This document shows, one piece after another, positions 15,942-23,954 of a stretch of DNA of 46,903 nt. The DNA is taken from contig WGCV01000059.1 in the NCBI GenBank assembly GCA_015493615.1, forward strand, positions 1 to 46,903. The letters run 5' to 3'. Numbering within the stretch: position 1 is the first letter of the stretch; each line of letters opens with the position of its first letter. Source of the stretch: Melioribacteraceae bacterium (GTDB taxonomy: Bacteria; Bacteroidota; Ignavibacteria; Ignavibacteriales; Melioribacteraceae). Under the pieces are notes generated by a model, which worked only from the letters and a program-made list of their open reading frames with translations, ran no database searches and was not told the origin of the DNA. The translations under genes and the position numbers were made by a program.

Positions 15942-15970
15942 CATCGTACAAATAAAAACATGGAGTTAAA

Positions 15971-16240
15971 ATGCCTGTAACAAAAGAAAACAAGCAAGAG
16001 TTAGTAACAAAATTCGGTGGAGACGAAAAAAACACCGGAAAAACAGAAGTACAGATAGCAATTCTTACCGCAAGAATCAATCACTTAACCAAGCACTTTT
16101 CGGAACATAAAAAAGATCACGCGTCCCGCCGCGGATTAATGAAAATGGTCGGTAAAAGAAGAAGACTGCTGAAATATTTGATGAAAAACGACATCGAAAG
16201 ATACAGAGCGGTATTAAAAGAATTGAATTTAAGAAAGTAA
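15971..16240 (+). CDS. rpsO: 30S ribosomal protein S15
   Basis: 89 residues, standard length. Binds 16S rRNA central domain early in small-subunit assembly. The family core [28 protein letters not shown] and the basic end [19 protein letters not shown] are intact. GGAGTTAAA precedes the ATG. It is followed 13 bases later by pnp, the conserved rpsO-pnp arrangement, and the leader hairpin at 15918-15941 may allow self-regulation. Confidence 0.98.
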   Translation: MPVTKENKQELVTKFGGDEKNTGKTEVQIAILTARINHLTKHFSEHKKDHASRRGLMKMVGKRRRLLKYLMKNDIERYRAVLKELNLRK

Positions 16241-16253
16241 TAGAGGTTAATTA

Positions 16254-18353
16254 ATGTTTTATAGAAAAGAAATTGAAGTCGGTGGAAAGCCGTTAATAAT
16301 CGAAACAGGAAAAATGGCTCGCCAGGCAAACGGAGCTGTAATGTTGCAGTACGGAGAAACTATGATTTTAGTTACCGCCGTGGCGTCTGCCGAAGAGCGC
16401 ACCGACATTGATTTTTTCCCTCTTTCGGTTGAGTACAGAGAAAGAGCTTTTGCCGCCGGAAAAATTCCGGGCGGATTTTTCAAAAGAGAAGGAAAACCTA
16501 CCGAAAAAGAAATTTTAAGCGCGCGTTTGATTGACAGACCCATCAGACCGCTTTTCCCGAAGGATTACAGAAACGATACGCAAATTGCGGCTTTTGTTTA
16601 TTCCTATGACGGAGAAAACGACGCGGATGTTCTCGGAGCGATTGGAGCTTCGATTGCGCTTACTATTTCCGATATTCCGTTCCAAGGTCCGATTGCGGAA
16701 GTCAGAGTTGGAAAAGTAAACGGAGAATTGATTGTAAATCCGACAGCGCAGCAAATTGAAGAGAGCGAAATCGAACTCGTAGTCGCCGGAACCGCCGATT
16801 CCATTATGATGGTTGAAGGTGAGGCAAAGGAAGTTTCGGAAGACGAACTTCTCGAAGCGCTTGATTTTGCTCATGATTCAATCAAAAAAATTGTGGAAAT
16901 TCAGAATGAGTTGCGGGAACTTTGCGGTAAACCGAAAATGGAAGTAACCGAAAAGGTTATCGAAGAAGAATTGGTTAACGACGTGAAAGCTCTCGCCTAC
17001 GACGAATATAAAGAATTGGTTGCATCAGTTCTTGCCAAAGAAGAAAGAAGTTTGAAAAACAAGGAACTTAACAATAAAGTTCAGGAAGCTTTGGCTGAAA
17101 AATATCCCGAAAGAGAAAAAGATATTGCCGAAATTCTTCACGACATTGAAAAAGATTTGATGCGCGAAAGAATTTTAACCGAAGGTAAAAGATTGGATGG
17201 AAGAACGACAACTGAAGTTCGTCCTATTACATGTGAAGTCGGCGTTCTCCCGAGAACTCACGGGTCGTCTCTTTTTACAAGAGGAGAAACGCAGAGTTTA
17301 ACTACTTTAACGTTAGGCTCGAAAAGGGATGAGCAGATAATTGACGGATTACAGGAAGAGTATTCCAAGCGTTTTATGCTTCATTACAATTTCCCTCCGT
17401 TCTCGGTTGGCGAAACAGGAAGATATTCCGGACCGGGACGTCGTGAAATCGGACATGGTAATTTAGCCGAACGCGCGCTCAAATTTTTGATTCCGCCCGA
17501 AGGAACTTTCCCTTACACAATCAGATTAAATTCGGATATTCTCGAATCAAACGGTTCATCATCAATGGCTACGGTTTGCGCAGGTTCGCTTGCGTTAATG
17601 GACGCCGGTGTGCCGGTGCCGAAAGCTATCGCCGGAATCGCAATGGGCTTGATTAAGGAAGGGGATAATTATTCCGTTCTTACAGATATTCTCGGCAACG
17701 AAGATCATCTCGGCGATATGGATTTTAAAGTCGCAGGCTCAGCCGAAGGCATTACGGCATTTCAGATGGACATTAAAATACAGGGAATTTCATTCGAGAT
17801 TATGCGCGCCGCTTTAGCTCAGGCTAAGGAAGGAAGAATGCACATACTCGGAATTATGAATGAAGCTATTGCCGAGCCGAGAAAAGAGCTTTCACCTTAT
17901 GCTCCCGTAATCGATTCTTTGCAGATTAAGGTTGACCAAATTGGCGCTTTAATTGGTCCCGGCGGAAAAGTAATTCAGAAAATCCAGAAAGATTACGGCG
18001 TTGACATTACCGTAGAAGAAGATGGAAAAGTAAGCATTGCCGCTCCGAGAGCCGAAGCCGCCCGCGAAGCTAAATCTTACATCAAATCGATTCTTGCCGA
18101 GCCGGAAATCGGCGCCGTTTATCAGGGAACTGTTAAACGCGTAATGGAATACGGCGCTTTTGTTGAAATCATTCCGGGTAAAGAAGGCTTGCTTCACGTT
18201 TCCAACTTGGATTGGAAACGCGTTGAGAAAGTCGCCGATTACTTGAAAGAAGGAGACAAAGTAGAAGTTAAATTGATTAAGATAGAAAACGGAAAATTAA
18301 GCTTATCTCGTAAAGCTCTTTTGGAAAGACCTCCGAAAGAAGAGAAAAAATAA
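16254..18353 (+). CDS. pnp: Polyribonucleotide nucleotidyltransferase (PNPase)
   Basis: 699 residues, usual length. Phosphorolytic 3'-5' exoribonuclease acting in mRNA decay as a trimer. Two RNase PH domains are separated by an all-helical linker; the second carries FSVGETGRYSGPGRREIGHG and the DILGNEDHLGDMDFKVAG active-site segment. A KH domain (LIGPGGKVIQKIQKDYGV) and an S1 domain (GAVYQGTVKRVMEYGAFVEI) close the protein. It is co-transcribed with rpsO and followed by a clear terminator. Confidence 0.98.
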   Translation: MFYRKEIEVGGKPLIIETGKMARQANGAVMLQYGETMILVTAVASAEERTDIDFFPLSVEYRERAFAAGKIPGGFFKREGKPTEKEILSARLIDRPIRPLFPKDYRNDTQIAAFVYSYDGENDADVLGAIGASIALTISDIPFQGPIAEVRVGKVNGELIVNPTAQQIEESEIELVVAGTADSIMMVEGEAKEVSEDELLEALDFAHDSIKKIVEIQNELRELCGKPKMEVTEKVIEEELVNDVKALAYDEYKELVASVLAKEERSLKNKELNNKVQEALAEKYPEREKDIAEILHDIEKDLMRERILTEGKRLDGRTTTEVRPITCEVGVLPRTHGSSLFTRGETQSLTTLTLGSKRDEQIIDGLQEEYSKRFMLHYNFPPFSVGETGRYSGPGRREIGHGNLAERALKFLIPPEGTFPYTIRLNSDILESNGSSSMATVCAGSLALMDAGVPVPKAIAGIAMGLIKEGDNYSVLTDILGNEDHLGDMDFKVAGSAEGITAFQMDIKIQGISFEIMRAALAQAKEGRMHILGIMNEAIAEPRKELSPYAPVIDSLQIKVDQIGALIGPGGKVIQKIQKDYGVDITVEEDGKVSIAAPRAEAAREAKSYIKSILAEPEIGAVYQGTVKRVMEYGAFVEIIPGKEGLLHVSNLDWKRVEKVADYLKEGDKVEVKLIKIENGKLSLSRKALLERPPKEEKK

Positions 18354-18385
18354 GCATTTGCGAGCTGATTTCTTAAATGCTCGAT

Positions 18386-18417
18386 AAGGGAAAATCTTTA
18401 CGGATTTTCCCTTTTTT
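18386..18417 (+). terminator. Rho-independent terminator of rpsO-pnp
   Basis: Perfect 11-bp stem AAGGGAAAATC (18386-18396) with GATTTTCCCTT (18403-18413), six-base loop, followed by TTTT. Confidence 0.9.
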
Positions 18418-18825
18418 AATTTAATTGAATTTACAATAATTTTAGAATTTGCATTAGAGGATTTTTTTACTTTATTAAAATATTACAGTTCATAAAGATC
18501 TATGAAATTTCGGATTAGTAAAAATGCGCGTTAAGAGATTCTTTAATTAAGCTAAAGTATTCGGTGTCATTCTGAGTACTCGACAAAGTCGAGGGCGAAG
18601 AATCTCAAAGTTAGAATATTCTCAAATGCAGGTCATGAGATTCTTCTTCCGCCAAAAAACGGCGGAATCAGAATGACATACTTGAAAATAAGCTAAATTG
18701 CTTTTGGTGAATTCTGAACTAAGAGAAGAATCTCAGAATTTGAAACATGACCGGATTATAACAATATTAGATTTTGCAAAGGTTACTTATAGTAATTCGG
18801 TTTTAGAATAACGGGAAAATTAAGA
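18418..18825. other. Intergenic region between pnp and dus
   Basis: About 400 bp without a gene. It holds the inverted GTCATTCTGA element at 18566-18677 and, near 18773, ATTTTGCAAAGGTTACTTATAG, which resembles the segment near 30416 downstream of another copy of this repeat family. Confidence 0.6.
18566..18677. repeat. GTCATTCTGA-family inverted pair
   Basis: GTCATTCTGA (18566-18575) and TCAGAATGAC (18668-18677) form outer arms; GAAGAATCTC (18597-18606) and GAGATTCTTC (18637-18646) form inner arms. Each half carries its own hairpin (CTCGAC-AAA-GTCGAG at 18579-18593; TTCCGCC...GGCGGAA near 18648-18667). This is two copies of the repeat head to head. Confidence 0.75.
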
Positions 18826-19860
18826 TTGGGATTAATCAAAAAAAACAGCATTGTTTTAGCTCCGATGGCGGAAATTTCGGATAAACCTTTTCGTACGATG
18901 TGCAGAAAGTATGGAGCGGATTTTACGTTTACGGAGATGGTAAGCGCCCGCGGAATTGTAAATAACAGCTTTAATACAACGCGAAAAGTTGTATTTGCAA
19001 AAAGCGAACAGCCGATTGGAATTCAGCTTCTCGGAAGCAGTCCTTTCTATATCGGCGAAGCCGTTAAGCGTCTTGTGAAACTTTCGCCGGTTGATTTTGA
19101 CCTGAACGCCGGATGTCCCGTCAAAAAGGTAACAAAAAACGGATTCGGAGCTGCAATTTTGGATAATCCCGCGCAGCTTAAGGAAATTGTTTCGGCAATG
19201 AAAAAATCCGCCGGAGATATTTCCGTTTCGGTAAAAATGCGTCTCGGATTCAGAAAAGTAACAATATTGGAAAATGCAAAAATTTGCGAAGGGGAGGGAG
19301 CGGATTTTATTACTCTTCATCCTAAAATGGGAAATGACGGCAGCGAGCTTTTGCCCGACAGAGAATGGATTGGAAAGGTGAAATCGGTTGTGAATATTCC
19401 GGTATTGGCGAACGGTTTTGTCTTTTCGGCTGAGGATGCCGTCGAGCTTCTCAACAAGACTGACGCTGATGGAGTTATGGTGGCGCGGGGAGCGCTGGGA
19501 AATCCTTATCTGTTTTCGAGATATAATCATTTTCTCAGTACAAAATCATTTCCGGAAAAACCGAAAATTGACCAAGTTTTTACCGACGCGTTGGAACACC
19601 TCGAGCTGATTAAAATTGAGTACGGCGAAAATTTAGTGGGACTTAACTCAGCAAAAAAGAATATATTTTGGTATTTTAAAAGGTTTAATGGAATTTTTTC
19701 CTTAATTGAAAATATTATGGAGTTACAAAAGTTTAATCAGATTAAAATTGAGTTGGAAAAACATGTTGAAAATTTGAAAGCGGGGAAGTTTTCGACAGAG
19801 AGCAACGAAGAAGTCTTCGATAAATTTAAACAACGAATTTTATTCTGGAATTTGAAATAA
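18826..19860 (+). CDS. tRNA-dihydrouridine synthase family protein
   Basis: 344 residues from a TTG start; the ribosome-binding site is weak, but the N-terminus IVLAPMAEISDKPFR matches the usual start of the family. FMN-dependent reduction of uridine in tRNA D-loops. The catalytic Cys is in LNAGCPVKKV, FMN contacts in VSVKMRLGF and the VMVARGALGNPYLF end of the barrel. The usual HGRT stretch after the barrel strand FITLH is replaced by HPKMGNDGSE, which is a clear departure. Position specificity (DusA/B/C type) cannot be assigned. Begins a long collinear gene run. Confidence 0.88.
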   Translation: MGLIKKNSIVLAPMAEISDKPFRTMCRKYGADFTFTEMVSARGIVNNSFNTTRKVVFAKSEQPIGIQLLGSSPFYIGEAVKRLVKLSPVDFDLNAGCPVKKVTKNGFGAAILDNPAQLKEIVSAMKKSAGDISVSVKMRLGFRKVTILENAKICEGEGADFITLHPKMGNDGSELLPDREWIGKVKSVVNIPVLANGFVFSAEDAVELLNKTDADGVMVARGALGNPYLFSRYNHFLSTKSFPEKPKIDQVFTDALEHLELIKIEYGENLVGLNSAKKNIFWYFKRFNGIFSLIENIMELQKFNQIKIELEKHVENLKAGKFSTESNEEVFDKFKQRILFWNLK

Positions 19861-19875
19861 AAATTTTAGGACATT

Positions 19876-21456
19876 ATGGCGAAAGAAATAATAATCAATA
19901 GTTCTGCTTTTCAAAATCGTGTCGCAATAACTGAAAATGGTAATTTACTTGATTATTTTATTGATCATGTAGAAAAACGCCGGATGGTGGGAAATGTTTA
20001 TCTAGGACGCGTTGCGCGCGTACTGCCGGGAATCCGCGCGGTTTTTATCGATATCGGTATGAAGCATGATGCTTTTCTGCATTTTGCCGACATTGAACGA
20101 AGCGACGACAATGACAGTTTTCACGACGACCACGATGAAGAAGCGACAATCGACGAAGAAGTAAACACGGAAAGAGCTAAGTTTAATTCCATTTATCAGC
20201 CGCCGAGACTGGAGCGAAAAAACGGAATGGAAAGTCCCACTTTGAAGAAGGGACAAAAAGTGATTCTTCAGATAATTAAAGAACCCGTAAAAGGAAAAGG
20301 AGTAAGAGTAACTTCTTCTCCATCTATCCCGGGACGGTTCTGTGTGCTGATTCCCTTTGAGCACAGAGTGGGAATCTCAAAAAAAATTAATGATTACAGA
20401 GAGCGGAAAAGATTAAGAAGAATCGCGAAACAGCTTCTTCCGGAAAATTTCGGGCTAATAATCAGAACCGCGGCAAAAGGGCAGAGCGAAGAAGCAATTA
20501 AAGCGGATATCCGCTATTTGATGAAAGCGTGGGAATCGATAGAAAAAGGCGCGATGTCCAAAACTCCGCCCGCGCTTCTTTATCATGATTTATCAACTAC
20601 CACAAGCATTATCCGCGATCTTTTTACTCCCGATGTTACCAAAGTTTATATTGATTCGCGCAAACTTTACCGAGAGATAAAGGAGTATGTAAAATCGGTG
20701 CAGCCGGAACTTGCCGAGAAAATTGTTTACCATAAAAGCAGCACAACCATTTTTGAAGATTTTCAGATTGAAGACCAAGTTCAATCACTTTTCAGCAGGA
20801 ATGTTTACCTGCCGAGCGGCGGCTACATAATTATCGAACATACCGAAGCGATGACGGTTATAGACGTCAACAGCGGTAAATACGCTAAGAAAAGGGCGCA
20901 GGAAGCAAATTCGCTGAAAACCGATTTGGAAGCCGCGAGGGAAATTGCTCGTCAGCTGCGACTTCGCGACATCGGTGGATTGATTGTAGTCGATTTTATC
21001 GATTTGCTTGAAGATGGTAACAGGAAAAAAGTTTACGATGAAATTAAAAAGGAATTTAAGAAGGACAGGGCAAAAGTTGTCGTTCTCCCAATGACTGATT
21101 TCGGATTGATTCAAATAACACGCGAACGTATCCGGGAAAATATTTTCCAGTCCAATATGGAAGTTTGTCCTTACTGCCAGGGAACCGGAATTCTGCAGAA
21201 GAAATCAAGCACGATTCACGACATCGAGGATTGGATAAAACGGCACAAAAAGGAAGGAAAAATCAGATTCTTGAAGCTGAAAGTTCATCCTTCGATTTTC
21301 CACAAATTGCGGGAAGGCGGATTTTCATCCTTAATTACAAAATGGCAGTTAAAATATTTTCTCAGAATAAAATTGGAAGTAGATGAAAATGTAAATCCGA
21401 GAGATTTTGTGTTTTTGTCCTCAACAGGCGAAGATTTAACTAATATTTACGAATAA
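19876..21456 (+). CDS. rng: Ribonuclease E/G family endoribonuclease
   Basis: 526 residues, RNase G size without the long RNase E scaffold tail. Endonuclease processing 16S rRNA 5' ends and mRNA. S1 region GNVYLGRVARVLPGIRAVFIDIGMKHDAFLHFADI carries an inserted acidic, Asp/Glu/His-rich loop (about 75-100). The catalytic region shows MTVIDVNSGKYA and IGGLIVVDFIDL, whose aspartates bind Mg, and the zinc-link CPYCQGTG. Fifteen bases after dus. Confidence 0.93.
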   Translation: MAKEIIINSSAFQNRVAITENGNLLDYFIDHVEKRRMVGNVYLGRVARVLPGIRAVFIDIGMKHDAFLHFADIERSDDNDSFHDDHDEEATIDEEVNTERAKFNSIYQPPRLERKNGMESPTLKKGQKVILQIIKEPVKGKGVRVTSSPSIPGRFCVLIPFEHRVGISKKINDYRERKRLRRIAKQLLPENFGLIIRTAAKGQSEEAIKADIRYLMKAWESIEKGAMSKTPPALLYHDLSTTTSIIRDLFTPDVTKVYIDSRKLYREIKEYVKSVQPELAEKIVYHKSSTTIFEDFQIEDQVQSLFSRNVYLPSGGYIIIEHTEAMTVIDVNSGKYAKKRAQEANSLKTDLEAAREIARQLRLRDIGGLIVVDFIDLLEDGNRKKVYDEIKKEFKKDRAKVVVLPMTDFGLIQITRERIRENIFQSNMEVCPYCQGTGILQKKSSTIHDIEDWIKRHKKEGKIRFLKLKVHPSIFHKLREGGFSSLITKWQLKYFLRIKLEVDENVNPRDFVFLSSTGEDLTNIYE

Positions 21457-21474
21457 AATTTAACGAGGTTTTAA

Positions 21475-22119
21475 ATGAAGTTTTTTATTGATACGGCAAA
21501 CATAGAAGAAATTAACGAAGCGGCGCAGTTGGGAATTCTCGACGGCGTTACAACCAATCCTTCATTAGTCGCAAAGGAAGGAAGAGATTTTCTTGAGCTG
21601 CTGAACGAAATTGTTAAGATTGTTGACGGACCAATCAGCGCGGAAGTCGTTTCTACGGATTATGACGGAATTTTAAAAGAAGCGCACGATTTGGCTAAAA
21701 TCAATGATAACATCGTTATCAAAGTTCCTCTTATCAAAGAGGGTCTAAAAGCCGTAAAAACTCTTTCGGGAGAAGGAATAAAGACAAATGTTACGCTCTG
21801 TTTTTCTCCTTCACAAGCGTTGCTTGCGGCTAAAGCTGGCGCAAGTTACATCAGTCCTTTTGTAGGACGTTTGGACGACATCAGCAATTCGGGAATGGAT
21901 ATTGTCGGTCAGATAGTTCAAATTTACGATAATTACGGTTATCCGACGGAAGTTCTCGTCGCGAGCATTCGCCATCCGATGCACTTGGTAGAAGCCGCGA
22001 TGATGGGCGCCGACGTTGCAACGATGCCTTTTGCCGTAATTAACAAATTATTTAACCATCCGCTCACGGATATCGGACTGGAGAAATTCTTGAGCGATTG
22101 GAAAAAATTGCAAAAATAG
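21475..22119 (+). CDS. Transaldolase / fructose-6-phosphate aldolase family (TalC-like)
   Basis: 214 residues, the short transaldolase class. [29 protein letters not shown] and the Schiff-base Lys K83 in IVIKVPL are visible, with [11 protein letters not shown] near the end. Short-form enzymes are either transaldolases of the pentose phosphate pathway or fructose-6-phosphate aldolases; in most bacteria outside the enterics this type acts as transaldolase. Followed eight bases later by gcvT. Confidence 0.93.
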   Translation: MKFFIDTANIEEINEAAQLGILDGVTTNPSLVAKEGRDFLELLNEIVKIVDGPISAEVVSTDYDGILKEAHDLAKINDNIVIKVPLIKEGLKAVKTLSGEGIKTNVTLCFSPSQALLAAKAGASYISPFVGRLDDISNSGMDIVGQIVQIYDNYGYPTEVLVASIRHPMHLVEAAMMGADVATMPFAVINKLFNHPLTDIGLEKFLSDWKKLQK

Positions 22120-22127
22120 GTGATGAA

Positions 22128-23216
22128 ATGAAAAAGACGAAATTTTATGATATTCACAAAGAATTAGGCGCCAAGATTGTAGAATTTGCCGGATTTGAAA
22201 TGCCGGTACAATATTCCTCAATCATAGAAGAGCACAAAGCCGTAAGAAATTCGGTGGGCGTTTTTGATGTTTCACATATGGGCGAAGTAAGAGTTAAAGG
22301 GGAAAAAGCCCTTGATTTTGTACAAAAACTAACAGTGAATAATGCCGCTAAATTATCCGACGGAAGGGTGCAGTATTCGGCAATGTGCTATTTGGATGGC
22401 GGAATTGTGGACGACTTGCTCGTTTACAGAATTAACGAGAACGAATTTATGCTGGTTATCAACGCATCCAATATTGATAAAGATTTTGCCTGGATGCGGG
22501 AAAACAACACAATGGGCGTTGACCTTAATAACGAAAGCGATGAATACTCGCTTCTCGCCGTTCAGGGACCTAATTCGCGTAAAGTAGTGGAAAAGGTTTT
22601 TAATATTGATTTGGAACCTGTTGAGTATTACCATTTTACATACGGAAAATTTGACGGCGTTGATTTTCTTATCTCACGCACGGGCTACACGGGTGAACTC
22701 GGATTCGAACTTTATTTCAAAGGTGATGAAACAACCGCGCGAAAATTGTGGAACGCTCTTTTTGAAGCGGGAAAAGAATTTAACATTGTTCCCGTCGGAC
22801 TCGGAGCGCGGGATACGCTCCGCCTCGAAATGGGATATTGCCTTTACGGAAACGACATTGACGAAACTACAAATCCGTTGGAAGCGGGACTCGGCTGGAT
22901 TACAAAATTGAAAAAGGGGGATTTCAACGCCTCTGATGTTTTGAAAAAGGTTAAAGCTGAAGGATTAAAGCGTAAACTTGTCCCGATGATTTTTGACGAA
23001 AAAAGAGCTTTCCCGCGTCACGGTTATGAAATTGTTAAAAATGGGGAAACAATCGGGCATATTACGAGCGGCACGGTCAGCCCTATTTTGAACAAACCGA
23101 TTGCTCTCGGCTATGTAACGATTGAAAACGCACAACCCGGAAATGTTGTCAACGTAAAAATTCGCAATAAAGAGTTTCCGGCGACAGTAACAAAATTACC
23201 ATTTGTGGAGAAATAA
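22128..23216 (+). CDS. gcvT: Glycine cleavage system T protein (aminomethyltransferase)
   Basis: 362 residues from the ATG at 22128; an upstream TTG in frame would overlap the preceding gene and add nothing recognisable. Releases ammonia and transfers the methylene group from lipoyl-H protein to tetrahydrofolate. Motifs: PVQYSSIIEEHKAVRNSVGVFDVSHMGE, the catalytic Asp region IDKDFAWM, RTGYTGELGFELYF, VGLGARDTLRLEMGYCLYG and the C-terminal barrel ending with ALGYV. No gcvH or gcvP is adjacent, so the system is dispersed. Confidence 0.97.
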   Translation: MKKTKFYDIHKELGAKIVEFAGFEMPVQYSSIIEEHKAVRNSVGVFDVSHMGEVRVKGEKALDFVQKLTVNNAAKLSDGRVQYSAMCYLDGGIVDDLLVYRINENEFMLVINASNIDKDFAWMRENNTMGVDLNNESDEYSLLAVQGPNSRKVVEKVFNIDLEPVEYYHFTYGKFDGVDFLISRTGYTGELGFELYFKGDETTARKLWNALFEAGKEFNIVPVGLGARDTLRLEMGYCLYGNDIDETTNPLEAGLGWITKLKKGDFNASDVLKKVKAEGLKRKLVPMIFDEKRAFPRHGYEIVKNGETIGHITSGTVSPILNKPIALGYVTIENAQPGNVVNVKIRNKEFPATVTKLPFVEK

Positions 23217-23220
23217 CCGG

Positions 23221-23952
23221 ATGAAAGCACATGTTCTTCTTTCGCCTCTAAACGCCGACGAGCTTTTCTTTTCGGAAAAGACTACTGTTGTTATTGATGT
23301 TCTCCGCGCAACTTCATCGGTAGTTGCCGCTTTGCAAAACGGCGCGCGGGAAGTAATTCCGGTTGAAACGATGGAATTTGCGATGAAGATTTCCGGAGGA
23401 CAAAATATTCTTGCAGGTGAAAGAAATTCAGCTAAAATCGAAGGATTTGATTTCGGAAATTCCCCGCTTGAGTTCACTGAAGAAGCCACGGCGGGGAAGT
23501 CCGTTATATTTTATACAACTAACGGTTCAAAAGCTCTTGTGCGGGCAAAATTTTCAAAAAATCTTTTTGTGGCTTCCTATCTAAACATTACTGCCGTTGC
23601 GGAAAAGCTGATTGAACTCAACGAGGACTTTCTGATTCTTTGCGCCGGCGATAACGGAATGTTCAGCTTGGAAGATACGCTTTGCGCAGGAAAATTAATC
23701 GAAATTATCGACTCAAAAACTTCCGGATTGGAACTTACCGACGCTGCAAAAGCGAGCTTAAAGCTGAATTCCGTCTGCGGAGAAGATATCCTTGGTACTT
23801 TGAAAGAAACCGAGCATGGCAAAGAACTTCTCGAAGCGGGATTTGAAAAGGATTTGGAGTTTATTTCACAAATTGATTTTACCGATATTGTCCCTTTTTT
23901 GGAATCGGGCGCGATTAAGATTAAGGTAAAAGAGGAAGATAAAGCAGATTAA
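23221..23952 (+). CDS. 2-phosphosulfolactate phosphatase family protein (ComB-like)
   Basis: 243 residues from the ATG at 23221, four bases after gcvT. VVIDVLRATSSVVAALQNGA, LAGERNSAKIEGFDFGNSP, FYTTNGSKAL and LILCAGDNGMFSLEDTLCAG are family signatures. In methanogens ComB dephosphorylates 2-phosphosulfolactate in coenzyme M synthesis; many bacteria keep homologues without the rest of the pathway, and no other sulfolactate gene is in the window. The true substrate is therefore open. Confidence 0.87.
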   Translation: MKAHVLLSPLNADELFFSEKTTVVIDVLRATSSVVAALQNGAREVIPVETMEFAMKISGGQNILAGERNSAKIEGFDFGNSPLEFTEEATAGKSVIFYTTNGSKALVRAKFSKNLFVASYLNITAVAEKLIELNEDFLILCAGDNGMFSLEDTLCAGKLIEIIDSKTSGLELTDAAKASLKLNSVCGEDILGTLKETEHGKELLEAGFEKDLEFISQIDFTDIVPFLESGAIKIKVKEEDKAD

Positions 23953-23954
23953 GA

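Larger units (their letters stand above)
14513..15970. other. Repeat-rich intergenic region, no supported gene
   Basis: About 1.45 kb between the amidohydrolase gene and rpsO. Open frames in it (for example 14528-14806, 14697-14966 minus, 14983-15198 minus, 15636-15824 minus) run through palindromes and have no family pattern. Contents in order: GTCATTCTGA-family copy; degenerate GTCATTGCGAG-type core near 14700-14770; hairpin GTCCCGC/GCGGGAC at 14806-14824; segment bounded by inverted repeats 14918-15236 holding a triple hairpin; CTCC/GGAG hairpins 15386-15458; and GTCATTGCGAG-type copies 15525-15751. No transposase and no tRNA. Confidence 0.75.

Noticed and set aside
14513-15970. Insertion sequence or prophage remnant
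   Set aside because: No transposase, integrase or remnants of them; only short palindromes and one inverted-end segment.
22098-22127. Upstream TTG start for gcvT
   Set aside because: It would overlap the aldolase gene by 22 bp and add residues absent from the family; the ATG at 22128 is preceded by a usable site.
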